From positions 143,767,001 to 143,831,000 of the forward strand of contig CM060831.1 in assembly GCA_030762175.1 (NCBI GenBank): a stretch of 64,000 nucleotides of DNA, given 5' to 3'. A model generated the notes under the pieces. The model was not told the origin of the DNA, did no database searches, and was given only the letters and a program-made list of their open reading frames with translations. How positions within the stretch are numbered: the stretch's first letter is position 1; the number at the start of each line of letters is the position of its first letter. Of the stretch, positions 49,231 to 58,868 are shown piece after piece. The position numbers were made by a program, and so were the translations under genes. This DNA comes from Metallyticus violacea. Taxonomy: Eukaryota; Arthropoda; Insecta; Mantodea; Metallyticidae.

Positions 49231-50472
49231 AGAGGATAGGTCCATAAGTTTTCGGCCTCGCCGATAAGTATTATTACCTTCACAAAACCCTTATCTGGTG
49301 TCATACCTTATCTGTTAAGTAAATAATTGCATCCGTATCTTCAGTTCCGCTGTGTTCAGTTGTTCAGATATAGTTGCATAAAAAGGATGTGCAGGAGATT
49401 GTAACATGTTGAAATTGGAGTTTCAAGCTGTTGTTAAGTTCTTCACAAAAGGACTTACTCCAAATGAAATTAAACAGCGATTGGACGGTGTATATGAAGA
49501 AACATACCCCCTCATATTCTACCGTAAAAGAATGGGCCAAACTTTTTCGAATGGGTCGAGAAAGCATTGAAGTCGAAGACGGTCTGCCCTTGGAGGTGCT
49601 CACTCCTGAAAATATAGCTCTTGTGGAAGGAGAAATTATGGAAGAATAGTAGCAAGGTTGGGCCTCTTTAAAACAACAGTCCTTCGAATTATTCATGAGC
49701 ATTTAAACATGAATAAGGTTAGTGCAAGATGGGTGCCTAGACTTCTTTCCTCAGTCCAAAAGGAGCAACGAATCATCCAGGCATTTTTGGAACTCTGCCG
49801 TGGCAACGAGAAGTTCTGCAACCATTGTTACAGGAGATGAAACTATGGTCCTTTACTCATTGTCCAAAAGAGAACCAATGGGGTGACGTAAACCTGGCGA
49901 AGCACCCCCTCTAAAGGCCAAGGTCACTCAGTTAACCAAGAATATCATGGATACAATCTTTTGGGACTGTGAAGGAATACTCTTCATTGCCTTCAAGGAG
50001 AGGAACACCACAGTAAATGGGGAGTACTATGCTGGTCTACTGCACAGACTACGTGCTTCCATCAAAGAGAAAAGGCGAGGAAAGCTGAGTGGTAGTTGCG
50101 CCTTCTTCACGACAACACGCCTGTGCACACAGTTCTTGTTGCAAAGGAAGCTGTGAAGAAATGTGACTTCAAGGTGATCGACCATCCATCTTACAACCCA
50201 GATCTAGCTCACAGTGACTATTTCCTCCTCTCAAAACTGAGGAAGAACCTTCGAGGAAGGAAATTTAAGAGTGACCAAGAAGCGATGGATGCTGTTTATG
50301 TCCATTTTGCAGACAAGACTTCTGACTATTTAGGGAGGGGGATTGAATTGTTAATTCAAAGATGTGAGAAGAGTATTGCAATAAAGGGTAACTATATTGA
50401 AAAGTGAAATATAGTTTTTGTCTTTATGATGTCTAGAAAAGGATAGGCCGGAAACTTATGAACCTACCCTTG
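49231..50472 (+). mobile_element. mariner transposon, near full length, transposase degraded
   Basis: 1242 bp, flanked by TA. Inverted ends: left 'ggataggtccataagttttc', right reversed 'gggtaggttcataagtttcc'. The transposase begins 'MLKLEFQAVVKFFTKGLTPN' (49406), shifts frame near 49505 into 'PSYSTVKEWAKLFRMGRES', then shows 'GDETMVLYSL' (first Asp, about 49834), 'LLHDNTPVHT' (second Asp, about 50102) and 'YNPDLAHSDYF' (third Asp, about 50192). The final 103-codon frame to 50407 is open and ends 'KGNYIEK', a normal mariner C terminus. Frameshifts and stops remain, so it is inactive. Confidence 0.92.
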
Positions 50473-51545
50473 TATATCCATGACCAAGAAATGAGGGATT
50501 ACCTACACTTTCTCATAAAAGAGGACCGTTGAATGAAAGCGCTTCTGGAGCATCACATAAGTGACTGATGAAAAGATTTTGACAACTGAGATTGACAGCG
50601 TGTGTTTCAGGGTTGCAAGAAGCTGTGAGAGAAGCGGGCAATCAAAGAGGCATCATCCTCCTGTTTTCATTTGTTGTAGGTAAGCAATGGTGGAGTAAAA
50701 CAGACAAAATGCACCAGGAGGCATCTCTTGAGCTTTTGTCCAGAGCTTTCTGCATTTTCTTTGAAAATCAGCAGTAGTTTTCAATGAGATATATTTAAAT
50801 GACCTTGAGAAATTTGTTCTGTAGTATTTCTACCGTTGAACAACCATCTAACAGTCTTGATCTTAGTATCCTTCAAGAACACAGTGGCGAATTTCCTGAA
50901 GGATGAGGTGGATAATATCAACGGCGAGTGACTACAAAACTTTCAGGATGAATGAAGTATGATTGAGAACATTTTGGAAATAAATTAATATTTTACGTTA
51001 CATTTTATTAAAATGTTGCTGTAAAGAAACAAACATTTCTTTAAGGATGTTTTTCCTATTTCATTAACATTTTTAACAGAGTTTGTGATACATTTGGATG
51101 ACTTCAGTTCCAGGAAATACTACAGTCTTTCTCTGGCGGGGGCACTTGAAAGAATTGCTGATAATTTACGATGTACACGGTAGAGTTCTTTTGTTTAGAA
51201 ATTCATTCTACCAACAAACATCTTTGAAACTGCTCACCAGGTTGAAATATGCTACAAGCTCAGCTTTCGCAACAAATCACACTGAAGTAAACAGTATGGT
51301 GTTTTGCAGAAGTCTGAAGGTTAAATAATATCACGTATTTTAGTCAAAAGTAACCTCTAGTTGATATAAATAATGTGACAATTGTATAGTTTTTCGAGTT
51401 GAAGAGCTTGCAATAAATCTAATGTTTAAACGAATACATGTCTCATTCTACAGTATCGGCAGACATTCTTATTTTAAAGCTTAATGCTATAACAACAACT
51501 TCAAAACCTTGGATGGAGCATTCATAAGCGAAAGTTTTCACTTAC
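50473..51545. other. intronic stretch next to the P-loop exon
   Basis: No gene or repeat firmly recognised. Plus-strand frames at 50592-50777 and 51098-51328 are unrecognised. Confidence 0.4.
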
Positions 51546-51639
51546 CAAGCCTGGCATGTCCGAAGCAAAAGAGACATCCGTCCGTTCCGTTGATGACGGC
51601 GTGGATCACATCAGTTAAGGCACTGGAGCACACCTCGGT
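51546..51639 (-). CDS. KIF26-type kinesin, P-loop exon
   Basis: A 94-base internal exon encoding 31 residues plus one base, beginning [12 protein letters not shown] and ending '[14 protein letters not shown]' with the first base of a Gly codon. The acceptor is 'gtggttacag' and the donor 'ggcttg/gtaagtg'; entry is phase 0 and exit phase 1. Joined to the exon at 15033-15242 it gives [13 protein letters not shown], a complete kinesin nucleotide-binding P-loop (GxxxxGKT) followed by the usual YTM-G. '[17 protein letters not shown]' is typical of KIF26-group proteins, where kinesin-1 has a Y-G-Q-T type loop. The preceding motor exon should lie upstream on the minus strand (above 51640) but was not recognised. 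A regulatory or scaffold role is known for the family, not shown here. Confidence 0.9.
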
Positions 51640-52797
51640 CTGTAACCACAATACAAAGCAACTCGTCATTAAACAGCAACTACATATGCACAAAGAATGA
51701 TTAATGAGTGAAAAGGGAGCTGGACACAATTGAACAGTGGGAATAAAAGGTATCCGCGCTTCAGCTTTGATGACATGTATCAACGTCATAGCTAAGTTGT
51801 GTTGTGACGTGTGTTCAAAGCCAATCAAACATATACCAATATCATTGCTGGAAGCACAGTCATAAGCAAGTCACACACTATCACTCAGTGAAAATTAAGA
51901 TATATAGTATATAAGCGATTCCTACATTTCAACTAAGGTACAGAATTTATGATTTTTGAGTACCAAAATCTTTTTGCAAAGAGTACGGGATGTTTCGACA
52001 ATATTTAATGAAAAACGGTGAATAAATTTATAACAAAGAAGTGTAAAAACCTAAATTAATTTAAGTATTTAAGAATCATTAGCACTTATGTTGCATTGCG
52101 TACTCTTGGTCTCTCTGTGCATTAAACAAATAAGTGTACGTTAATGAAATACAGATATTGTCTCATATGTAATGCCAGTTTAAAGCAAAACTTTATTTTA
52201 AATATGTTCTGATAAGAAATTAAACTATTTGTAATTTTCAAAGTAAAGACTATGAGATTCTATAGTTTTGAGTCACCTTTCGGCTACGGTACCAGTTTCT
52301 GCAGTTTGATACTGTGATACCCTCTTCAACGGTTTAGTATTTTCTAAATTTCATCCAAAATTCCTAATGAAGAAAATTGACTGCTAAGAATAAATATAGT
52401 GATTGTTTCAGCTTTCTTGTTACAAAGTTCCCACAGAAAACTGAAACTAAAGCAGTAGGTATTTTCGATGAACTTCGTGAGCTTATGCAGGATGAGAGCT
52501 TTCCCCAGTCACAGTCCTAGTTTTTTTCATGGAACTAAATTTTGCTCCTTTGCTGCCAATTTTTTTCTGTTCCATTGCTCTAATTTAGCTTTATTGTCCA
52601 ATTCACACAGTGAACAATTTATTATCTTGTTTAAAATTTTCATAATATTTATTTTATGTGTCAGCTCAATGAACAAGTAATAAAAACTGTTATTTTTATA
52701 TAATACCGATTTCTGGAAAAATTAGCCCGATGAGGCAAAACTAAGGCTGGCTTGAGAGATTCCATGTAGTAAGGAATTAAAAAAAAAAAAAAAAAAG

Positions 52798-53250
52798 GAC
52801 AGTCTGTAGCTTGCGGATTTTCTCGAGCATGGTGCCACAATCAATCCGAAGCGCTATGAACACACTTTAGAGAAACTGAGGCTTCATATAAAGCCGAAAC
52901 CGTCCTGCAATGTCATTACAGGGCATTGTCCTTTTCCATGATAAAGACAATCCCCATACTTCCATACGCTTCAGGGATTTGACTGATGAGCACTTCAACT
53001 CCTCCCTAAAGCCCCCCATGCGATTTTCCATTTTTGATGACCTGGTGAGAGATTTGTTGAGCATCGATTTGAAACCGTTGAGGAGTTGTGCGAATGAGTA
53101 ATACTGTACATCCGATGGCATCCTAAAAGCTTCTACAAAAATGATAATGGCAGTATTGTCTCCCAAGAAGATAAATGTGTTTAAAATAAGGAAATTTATT
53201 TTGCAACAAACTTTTTGGTGTCTAACCCATTTTTGCTTGACTGTCCTTCA
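52798..53250 (+). pseudogene. mariner transposase remnant near the carboxypeptidase 3' end
   Basis: After an A run (about 52779-52797), the plus strand encodes 'RYEHTLEKLRLHIKPK'-like residues and then 'VLFHDKDNPHTSIRFRDLTD' (52923-52985), a decayed second-Asp block of a mariner transposase. Weak C-terminal similarity continues to about 53100. It is antisense to the neighbouring carboxypeptidase gene and overlaps the region expected for that gene's 3' UTR. Confidence 0.7.
53195..53200 (-). promoter_or_regulatory. candidate poly(A) signal AATAAA for the carboxypeptidase gene
   Basis: The canonical hexamer on the minus strand, about 257 bases past the stop codon. The region is AT-rich, so chance occurrence is possible. 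Confidence 0.4.
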
Positions 53251-53456
53251 TAGATATATTAATGAGTTTTACCAAGAACAGATGAGTTAGGGTACAGAAA
53301 TTAAATAAAAAAAAAACTGTAGTGGTTTACGGCTTGAATGAAGTGTAATTCAAAACACTGTAGAAATAAAAACTTTGTATTATACAACAGCTGATTTTTT
53401 TACAGGATTAATCACAGCTCTAGGACAACTTTACCTTCTAAAATTGTTCGGTGATA

Positions 53457-55505
53457 TTATTTAGATGAGGAACACATCTTTGCACTTCTCTTGTTTAGGG
53501 CTTCTTGCTCAGGCAAACAATGTATTTTTAGCCACTGACGAATTCCATCAATGCTACGAAATTGTGAATATGGAATTCTGCTCCACGGATTACACCCTTT
53601 CAGATCTAAAATAGAAACCGCCAGCGCTCTCCCGACATCTTCAAACGTTTGTGGTGTGTAGTGGTAGGGCAGAAGGGGAGCTTTTCTCTGAATAATGTGG
53701 ATATCGGGTTTACAGTCCACAACAGCTCTTGGAGGCAGGTAGTTCACCAGGCGTCCAGTGTTGTAATTGCATTCCAAGGTGTAACTGTGAACAATGCCGG
53801 TTAGTCTCATTGCCATCACTCGTCCACAGCCTTCTTTGCTAAAGTCGCCGTTCTTGTCTTTGAGAGACATGTTCTTTTCTGAGAAGCTGCAAGCATTAAA
53901 GTCGAAATTTTCTGAATTTAATGACATTATCCTCGGAAAGAGCATGCACTCCACGAGGTCTTGTGGATCTTTGAAATAGTTTCCGTACATGAAAACTCCT
54001 TTCTTAGAAGAATGTCCATGTAGGTCAACATACATGAACAAACCTGAAGAAAATGCTCGTTTATGATCATTTTCTGTTGTTTTATTGTTGAATTTGGTTG
54101 AATATTCGACTTGTAACGATTTTTGATGAACAAGTTTACCTCTGTCTGAAGTCAAAGCGTTGGATGTCATTTGAAACTTCTGAAAATTATCAGTTAAGCG
54201 AAAGGTGTCCTCTGGCTTATCGGTCTGTCTCCGATTTTCTCTGAAGCAGTCAACAGTTACAGGATGACTCAATTTTGGATGCCTTGGCTTACAAGTAATA
54301 TCTGTGTAATGCTGTTGTTTCCTTTCAGATGCATCACTGTCACATGAGGTACAGCTGGATTTCACGGACAGACTCTTTGAATCTGTAGTGTTTGAAGGGC
54401 ATTTATCAGGAATATATTTGACTTCGGTAGGTATGCTTTCTAAAGACGTTGAGTTTTGACATGTGGTGTGATTTTCATTGATATTATTTTCAACCTCTCT
54501 CCCAAAATGATAATAAAGCATTAACGATCGTGCAGCATAGATCGAAGGATGGTGATAAACAGAGGGATCATTATATACTCTGTTCAGATCTACGCCACGA
54601 GAATCCGTGCGAAAGTGTCCCTTAGCAACTCCATCGGGATTCAACATTGGAATTATTTTGAAGACAAAAGTGTTTCGAAGATTAATAGCCAAAGGATCAC
54701 AACTGGTCAGAAGATAGTCCATGAAGCCCTTCAGAACAAAGCTTGAAGGTGTTTCACCGGGATGCACTCGAGCACTGATGTATATAACCTTTTTGTTCCT
54801 GAAAACAAAGGCTCGCGGACAGCTGTTCAGTGGGAAGAGATTCTTCAGCCGCGGTTCTCTTGCTCTGGTTATGTATCTAAAGGATGATACAGTAATAAGC
54901 TCGACTGGACGTCCTTCCAGTGTGTGACACAAACATTCGCGATGAAAATAAATTCCTTTAGAATTCATCAAAAATTTCTCTCTTACAGAAAGGTAGTTTT
55001 GCAGCTGCTCAAACGTGAAAGGATAGGTGAATGCAAAATAGGTAGTTGCACGAACGTTGGTGGGAGTGCAGAATTTGAAGCTGATGCCAAAATTATCGTC
55101 TCTGGTGAAATATGAAAGTTTGTCTTTAATACGTTGCCAGCCCTGTTTTCCTGGGACGACATGGTACACAGGTGACATTCCTTCAGCGTAGAGCTTTGTC
55201 TGGAGGCCTAAATTTAGTATGTTTAACTTCACCACAGCTCCTGAAGCGCAGCGACTTTTAACACCAAAATAAAACCATGTTCTGGCGTTGGTTTCGTAAG
55301 CAGTTCCCTCACAGTCGCGCCTTGTCCAAAGGTTGAATTCAAAATCAGCAAATTCTTCCGCAGGGTTTCTCACAGACCAGTGTAATTCATTTGGAATAAC
55401 AAGCGGTTTTGGAATACTTTCCACGCGAGCCAAATTGCTTGACTCAAAGCCTGACACGAAGATAAACCCATCACACTCTAATTCTTCGGTTCCAACGACC
55501 TCCAT
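53457..55505 (-). CDS. AGBL5: cytosolic carboxypeptidase CCP5-like (AGBL5), intronless
   Basis: A complete 682-residue frame. An in-frame TAG directly precedes the ATG, and the N terminus ('ECDGFIFVSGFESSNLARVE', residues 10-29) aligns with the start of AGBL5/CCP5 proteins, which supports this start. An N-terminal beta-sandwich domain (about 10-165, 'FEFNLWTRRDC') is followed by an M14 carboxypeptidase domain. Zinc ligands are H248 and E251 in 'RVHPGETPSSF' and H496 in 'VDLHGHSSK'. Substrate-binding residues include N308 and R309 in 'RGVDLNR'. The catalytic base is E578 in 'YTLECNYNTG'. A low-complexity insert at about 340-485 splits the domain, as in vertebrate CCP5. The family removes branch-point glutamates from tubulin side chains in the cytosol. 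The C terminus ends soon after the domain ('WSRIPYSQF...KHCLPEQ' region), shorter than the vertebrate protein. No intron is present, unlike most family members, so this may be an expressed retrogene. No stop or shift is seen, so it looks functional. Confidence 0.95.
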   Translation of the reverse strand: MEVVGTEELECDGFIFVSGFESSNLARVESIPKPLVIPNELHWSVRNPAEEFADFEFNLWTRRDCEGTAYETNARTWFYFGVKSRCASGAVVKLNILNLGLQTKLYAEGMSPVYHVVPGKQGWQRIKDKLSYFTRDDNFGISFKFCTPTNVRATTYFAFTYPFTFEQLQNYLSVREKFLMNSKGIYFHRECLCHTLEGRPVELITVSSFRYITRAREPRLKNLFPLNSCPRAFVFRNKKVIYISARVHPGETPSSFVLKGFMDYLLTSCDPLAINLRNTFVFKIIPMLNPDGVAKGHFRTDSRGVDLNRVYNDPSVYHHPSIYAARSLMLYYHFGREVENNINENHTTCQNSTSLESIPTEVKYIPDKCPSNTTDSKSLSVKSSCTSCDSDASERKQQHYTDITCKPRHPKLSHPVTVDCFRENRRQTDKPEDTFRLTDNFQKFQMTSNALTSDRGKLVHQKSLQVEYSTKFNNKTTENDHKRAFSSGLFMYVDLHGHSSKKGVFMYGNYFKDPQDLVECMLFPRIMSLNSENFDFNACSFSEKNMSLKDKNGDFSKEGCGRVMAMRLTGIVHSYTLECNYNTGRLVNYLPPRAVVDCKPDIHIIQRKAPLLPYHYTPQTFEDVGRALAVSILDLKGCNPWSRIPYSQFRSIDGIRQWLKIHCLPEQEALNKRSAKMCSSSK

Positions 55506-56339
55506 CTAATGTAAATCGTGATTTGAGCCAAAAACGAAGCCATTGCAATAGCTTAACTTGCTAATCATGGTAAAGGCATCTAAAATAAATTTAAACACCG
55601 TTTATAAAATATGATTTCAGTATATTATGTGATAGAGCAGTCGCTTGTTACAAAACAAAAACAATACGAAAATAAAACATTTGACGTAAGGAAAAGAGAG
55701 CAAACGGATATGTACACCAAATTATAATTTTTAAAAAAATTTAAAGGCTAAAATTATAAGTTATAGAAAGCAATTATGCCTTGAAATAATACTGAACGGA
55801 AAATAAATAACAGCCAAAAGAAGGTGAGCTAGAGTAAATTAATTCTGTGCCAATTTTATCAATAACATTATTGCATGTCAACATTCGTTTGAATTAAAAT
55901 CTGTTCATGTTCAATAGTGAACTAACGCTAACATTATACTTGATTTTCAGACAGGATAGGCTTTAACATAAGCAAGACTTGATTGTGTATTATAGAGGTA
56001 TGATTGAAATGTTTGAGCAAATTAGTTAATGCCAACACATTAAAATACGAGTATATGTAGAATCTAAAATTTGATTTTTGCATTTAGGTTATACTGGAGG
56101 AATCATTATAAACTATACTCTTCAGATTTCATTTAGTGAGAGACAAGCTATTTATTTTCAGAAAAATTTACTTCTCAATGATACCTATCGTGCGATTTCC
56201 GTAGCTCCAGCAACGAGACGTAAATACCCCATGAGGAACAAGTTTTATAAATAGGCATCTGGATTCTTAAGTACTTAAAATCAAAATTAGGTACACTTAA
56301 ATGCAACCAAAGGAAACTACAATGATTTATATAGAATAT
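55506..56339. other. 5' flank of the carboxypeptidase gene
   Basis: AT-rich, with no recognised repeat or exon. A promoter or 5' UTR exon of the gene could lie here. The 'acattag' before the ATG could serve as a splice acceptor for an upstream non-coding exon, but this is not provable from sequence. Confidence 0.35.
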
Positions 56340-57145
56340 TTATTTATTTCAAAACGAATGGTGCTAGTCACAACTTAGTATACCTCAAATGTGGAGTATC
56401 GTTGGGAGATTATTAATCTCTATAGAAAATGTTGAAAATGTCCTCCCTCCTGCATAAGGCACAACTCAACACATCATTCCATGTTCCTGGTCGCTCATTG
56501 GAGACTGTGTTGTTAATACTAATACTTTCCTGTGTAATTCTTTGCTTCAGATCGTTCAATGTTGGGAGCGTGTGGCATACACTATGTTTTTTAAGTAACC
56601 CCACAGGAAGAAGTTCTGTGTTGTCAAATCAGGAATTTCTGTGGATACATGTTCTTGGAGATGTCAAAGAAACTTTCCATCAGGGCCATGGATTGGTTTG
56701 ATGTATGGCATGTACAGCTATCTTGTTGAAAATATACTTGATGCAGCCCTACATCGTCCAGTTGCTCAACAAACTCCACAAAAATCCGGCGGAACGCTGT
56801 AGTGTCCACAGCCTGGCTTAAAAAAACACTAATTTCTGTGCGGATATTGAGCACCAAACCTCGACTTTAACTGGGTGCATACGTGCATCATGGATTTTCG
56901 ACGATCCAATAACGTGAGTTCTGCGAGCTCGCAAAGCCGCATAAAAGGAACCATGCTTCATCTGTTAGCCATCTAATGGACAATGTGCCAGAATTTTTCA
57001 CAGTGAACGCCGTGTTGTGCTATGTCTTATGCAGGAGGGAGGACATTTTCAACATTTTCTACACAGGTTAATAATCTCCCAAAGATGCTCTACGTTTGAC
57101 GCATAATCAGTTGTGGCTAGCATCATTCGTTTTGAAATAAATAAT
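56340..57145 (-). mobile_element. Tc1/mariner-superfamily remnant bounded by a 105-bp inverted repeat
   Basis: The minus strand encodes a decayed DUF4817/IS630-type transposase: 'VEVWCSISA' (about 56860), 'VYFQQDSCTCHTSNQ' (about 56740-56695, second-Asp block), 'LKQRITQESI' and 'CALCRREDIFNIF' at the C-terminal end (56445-56405). The 3' end region (56340-56445) recurs inverted at about 57025-57145, with 'aaaatgttgaaaatgtcctc' on one side and its reverse on the other. Either two copies lie head to head or a foldback rearrangement occurred. The N-terminal half is missing. Confidence 0.75.
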
Positions 57146-57412
57146 GAAAGAAATGTGTTAGTTCTATATAAATAACTCTGTATGAGCCAACAGCCGGAAG
57201 ATAAACAAGAACTTTTGAGGGATAATCTTAAGGAGAGAGAGTAGCGTGAAAAATGCAGCTCGTAACCTTTAGTACCTCTTCCATGCGATGTCTGTCCACA
57301 GTCCAGCATCAATATAACTTCATTCGGTCTTAATCTTTTCTTAGTACTTAGAAGTTCTCATGCCTGTTTATAACTAAATACCTTTGAATAATGTATAAAT
57401 TATCCTTAGTGT

Positions 57413-57425
57413 TTTGGGGGGGGGG
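57413..57425. repeat. G homopolymer run
   Basis: An uninterrupted run of about 10 G in an otherwise AT-rich setting, next to a GC-richer segment to 57490. No element was recognised. Confidence 0.6.
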
Positions 57426-57761
57426 CGGAGCCTTGTCCTCTGGATATTCCAGTAGGTAGCTGCTGATGAACCGGGGACTGGGGGGCTGAGTCAATCAAAT
57501 TGAAATAATTTTGCTTGGAGATAGTGCCTTCTGGAATTGCCGAAGGCACTGCTCTCAATTGTTATATTTAAATTTGTGTGTTGATTATGAACAATAAATA
57601 GATTCGAAATACAAAACCAAACTAAATCCCTATAGTCATAAAGTTTGCCCCTTCATGCTGTGTTTTGCATGTCACTACTGGGATTAACGTAGCCGGCGAT
57701 GCTCATGCATTAACTCCATTTACCCTTCTCTTGTCATATCCTAGAACGTCGCTTCGTTCAG

Positions 57762-58073
57762 GAATTTTGATTTTTCTTGTTGATTTCTTTTATTTATGGA
57801 CGCTCTATATCATCTCAGATCATCAGCGTCCCATTCAATTCAGACTGTGAAACGGCCAACAATTTTTACTCAGAGGTCTCTTCTTTCAGGCTTGAGGTTC
57901 TTTTACATGCCGCAAATACACTACGAGGGACCCACGGCCTTACTTCCCTTCCGAAGGAAGCCTTATTTAAGATTTTTACCTCCGGAAAAATCCATCGACC
58001 CTGGCAAGGAATGAACATGCGATCTTGGGTTTACGAAACAAGTATGGTTACAACTACACCACCAGGACCGACG
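57762..58073 (-). repeat. SINE family B (copy 7)
   Basis: Full-length minus-strand copy: tail 'cttttatttatggacgctc' and head at the right ('accaccaggaccgac'). It is flanked by 'tcgttcag' at 57754-57761 and 58074-58081, a probable 8-bp target-site duplication. Confidence 0.85.
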
Positions 58074-58083
58074 TCGTTCAGTA

Positions 58084-58497
58084 AGATGTATAGCCAGCTG
58101 ACTATAGAGCAACACACTTTTGTGTATCAACGTTATTTTTATAAGAATCAGCTCGTTTTGAATTAATTCAGAACTTTCTTGGTTAATTTCTTCCTTTAAA
58201 ACTGCAACTGACGATGTTATCCACAAAATTTAACCTATTGGTTCAGTGCAAAACAAAAATGCAAGAAAAAGTAGAGTATTAAACTGAAAAAAATAAAAGA
58301 AATGGGCACAAATCTTAAAAGTTTTTAAATCACTCCTAAAATTAGTACAAGTGAAGGATTTGAAAAAAAAAAAAAAAAAAAAAGAGAAGTTTTAATTCGG
58401 TTAAAACTTAATGTGTTTTCCTGATACAATGCCTGTTTAGCCAAGGAGGGGCAATGCCAATATCTTAGGTAAGACTTTATACACCTTTTAGGAAGCG
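58084..58497 (+). pseudogene. family-N Tc1/mariner element, internally deleted (copy 2)
   Basis: 'ctgactatagagcaacacac' and the following 150 bases align with the transposase start at 42028 ('LTIEQHTFVYQRYF' against 'LTLEQRIFMCKCYH'). Similarity resumes around 58310-58345, and the 3' end 'cctgatacaatgcctgttta' (58420) matches 42966 onward. Everything between is deleted and an A run (58363-58384) lies near the junction. Non-functional. Confidence 0.7.
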
Positions 58498-58868
58498 GAA
58501 TTAAAGTATTGGAGACTCCGGGTGAGGCTTGCTTAGTAGTCCAGACGTAAACTACTATGCGACGGTCAAGTTTAAAATTAAACCCAACAATTATATGAAA
58601 ACATAAATCTAAATTCCTACACACTTCAAGTAAATGACTTCATCGACAATTATATTAAGACAAATGGAATGTATAAAATATATTTATTAAGCTATGAATA
58701 GGAAATAACCGGTGAAATTGCTACGGAACACTTTCTTCTGATGTTTGCTTTCTTGGCACTGTGACAAACTTGGAGTGATTTAGAAGATGCTATAGAGGGT
58801 GACCGAGCTTTTTGGATATTGGTTGTAATTAATTTATGGCGGTAATTATCCACAACATCTAGTGCATA

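Larger units (their letters stand above)
15243..51545 (-). other. 36.3 kb intron of the KIF26-type gene
   Basis: Minus-strand intron with donor 'gtaagtg' (51545 downward) and acceptor 'tttcag' (15243). Joining the flanking exons rebuilds a kinesin P-loop Gly-Lys-Thr with the Gly codon split 1+2, so no exon need lie between. The intron holds many transposons listed separately. No other host gene was recognised inside it on either strand. Confidence 0.85.

Noticed and set aside
53794..55115. Plus-strand frames opposite the carboxypeptidase gene
   Set aside because: They are antisense shadows of the long minus-strand coding frame and have no motifs.
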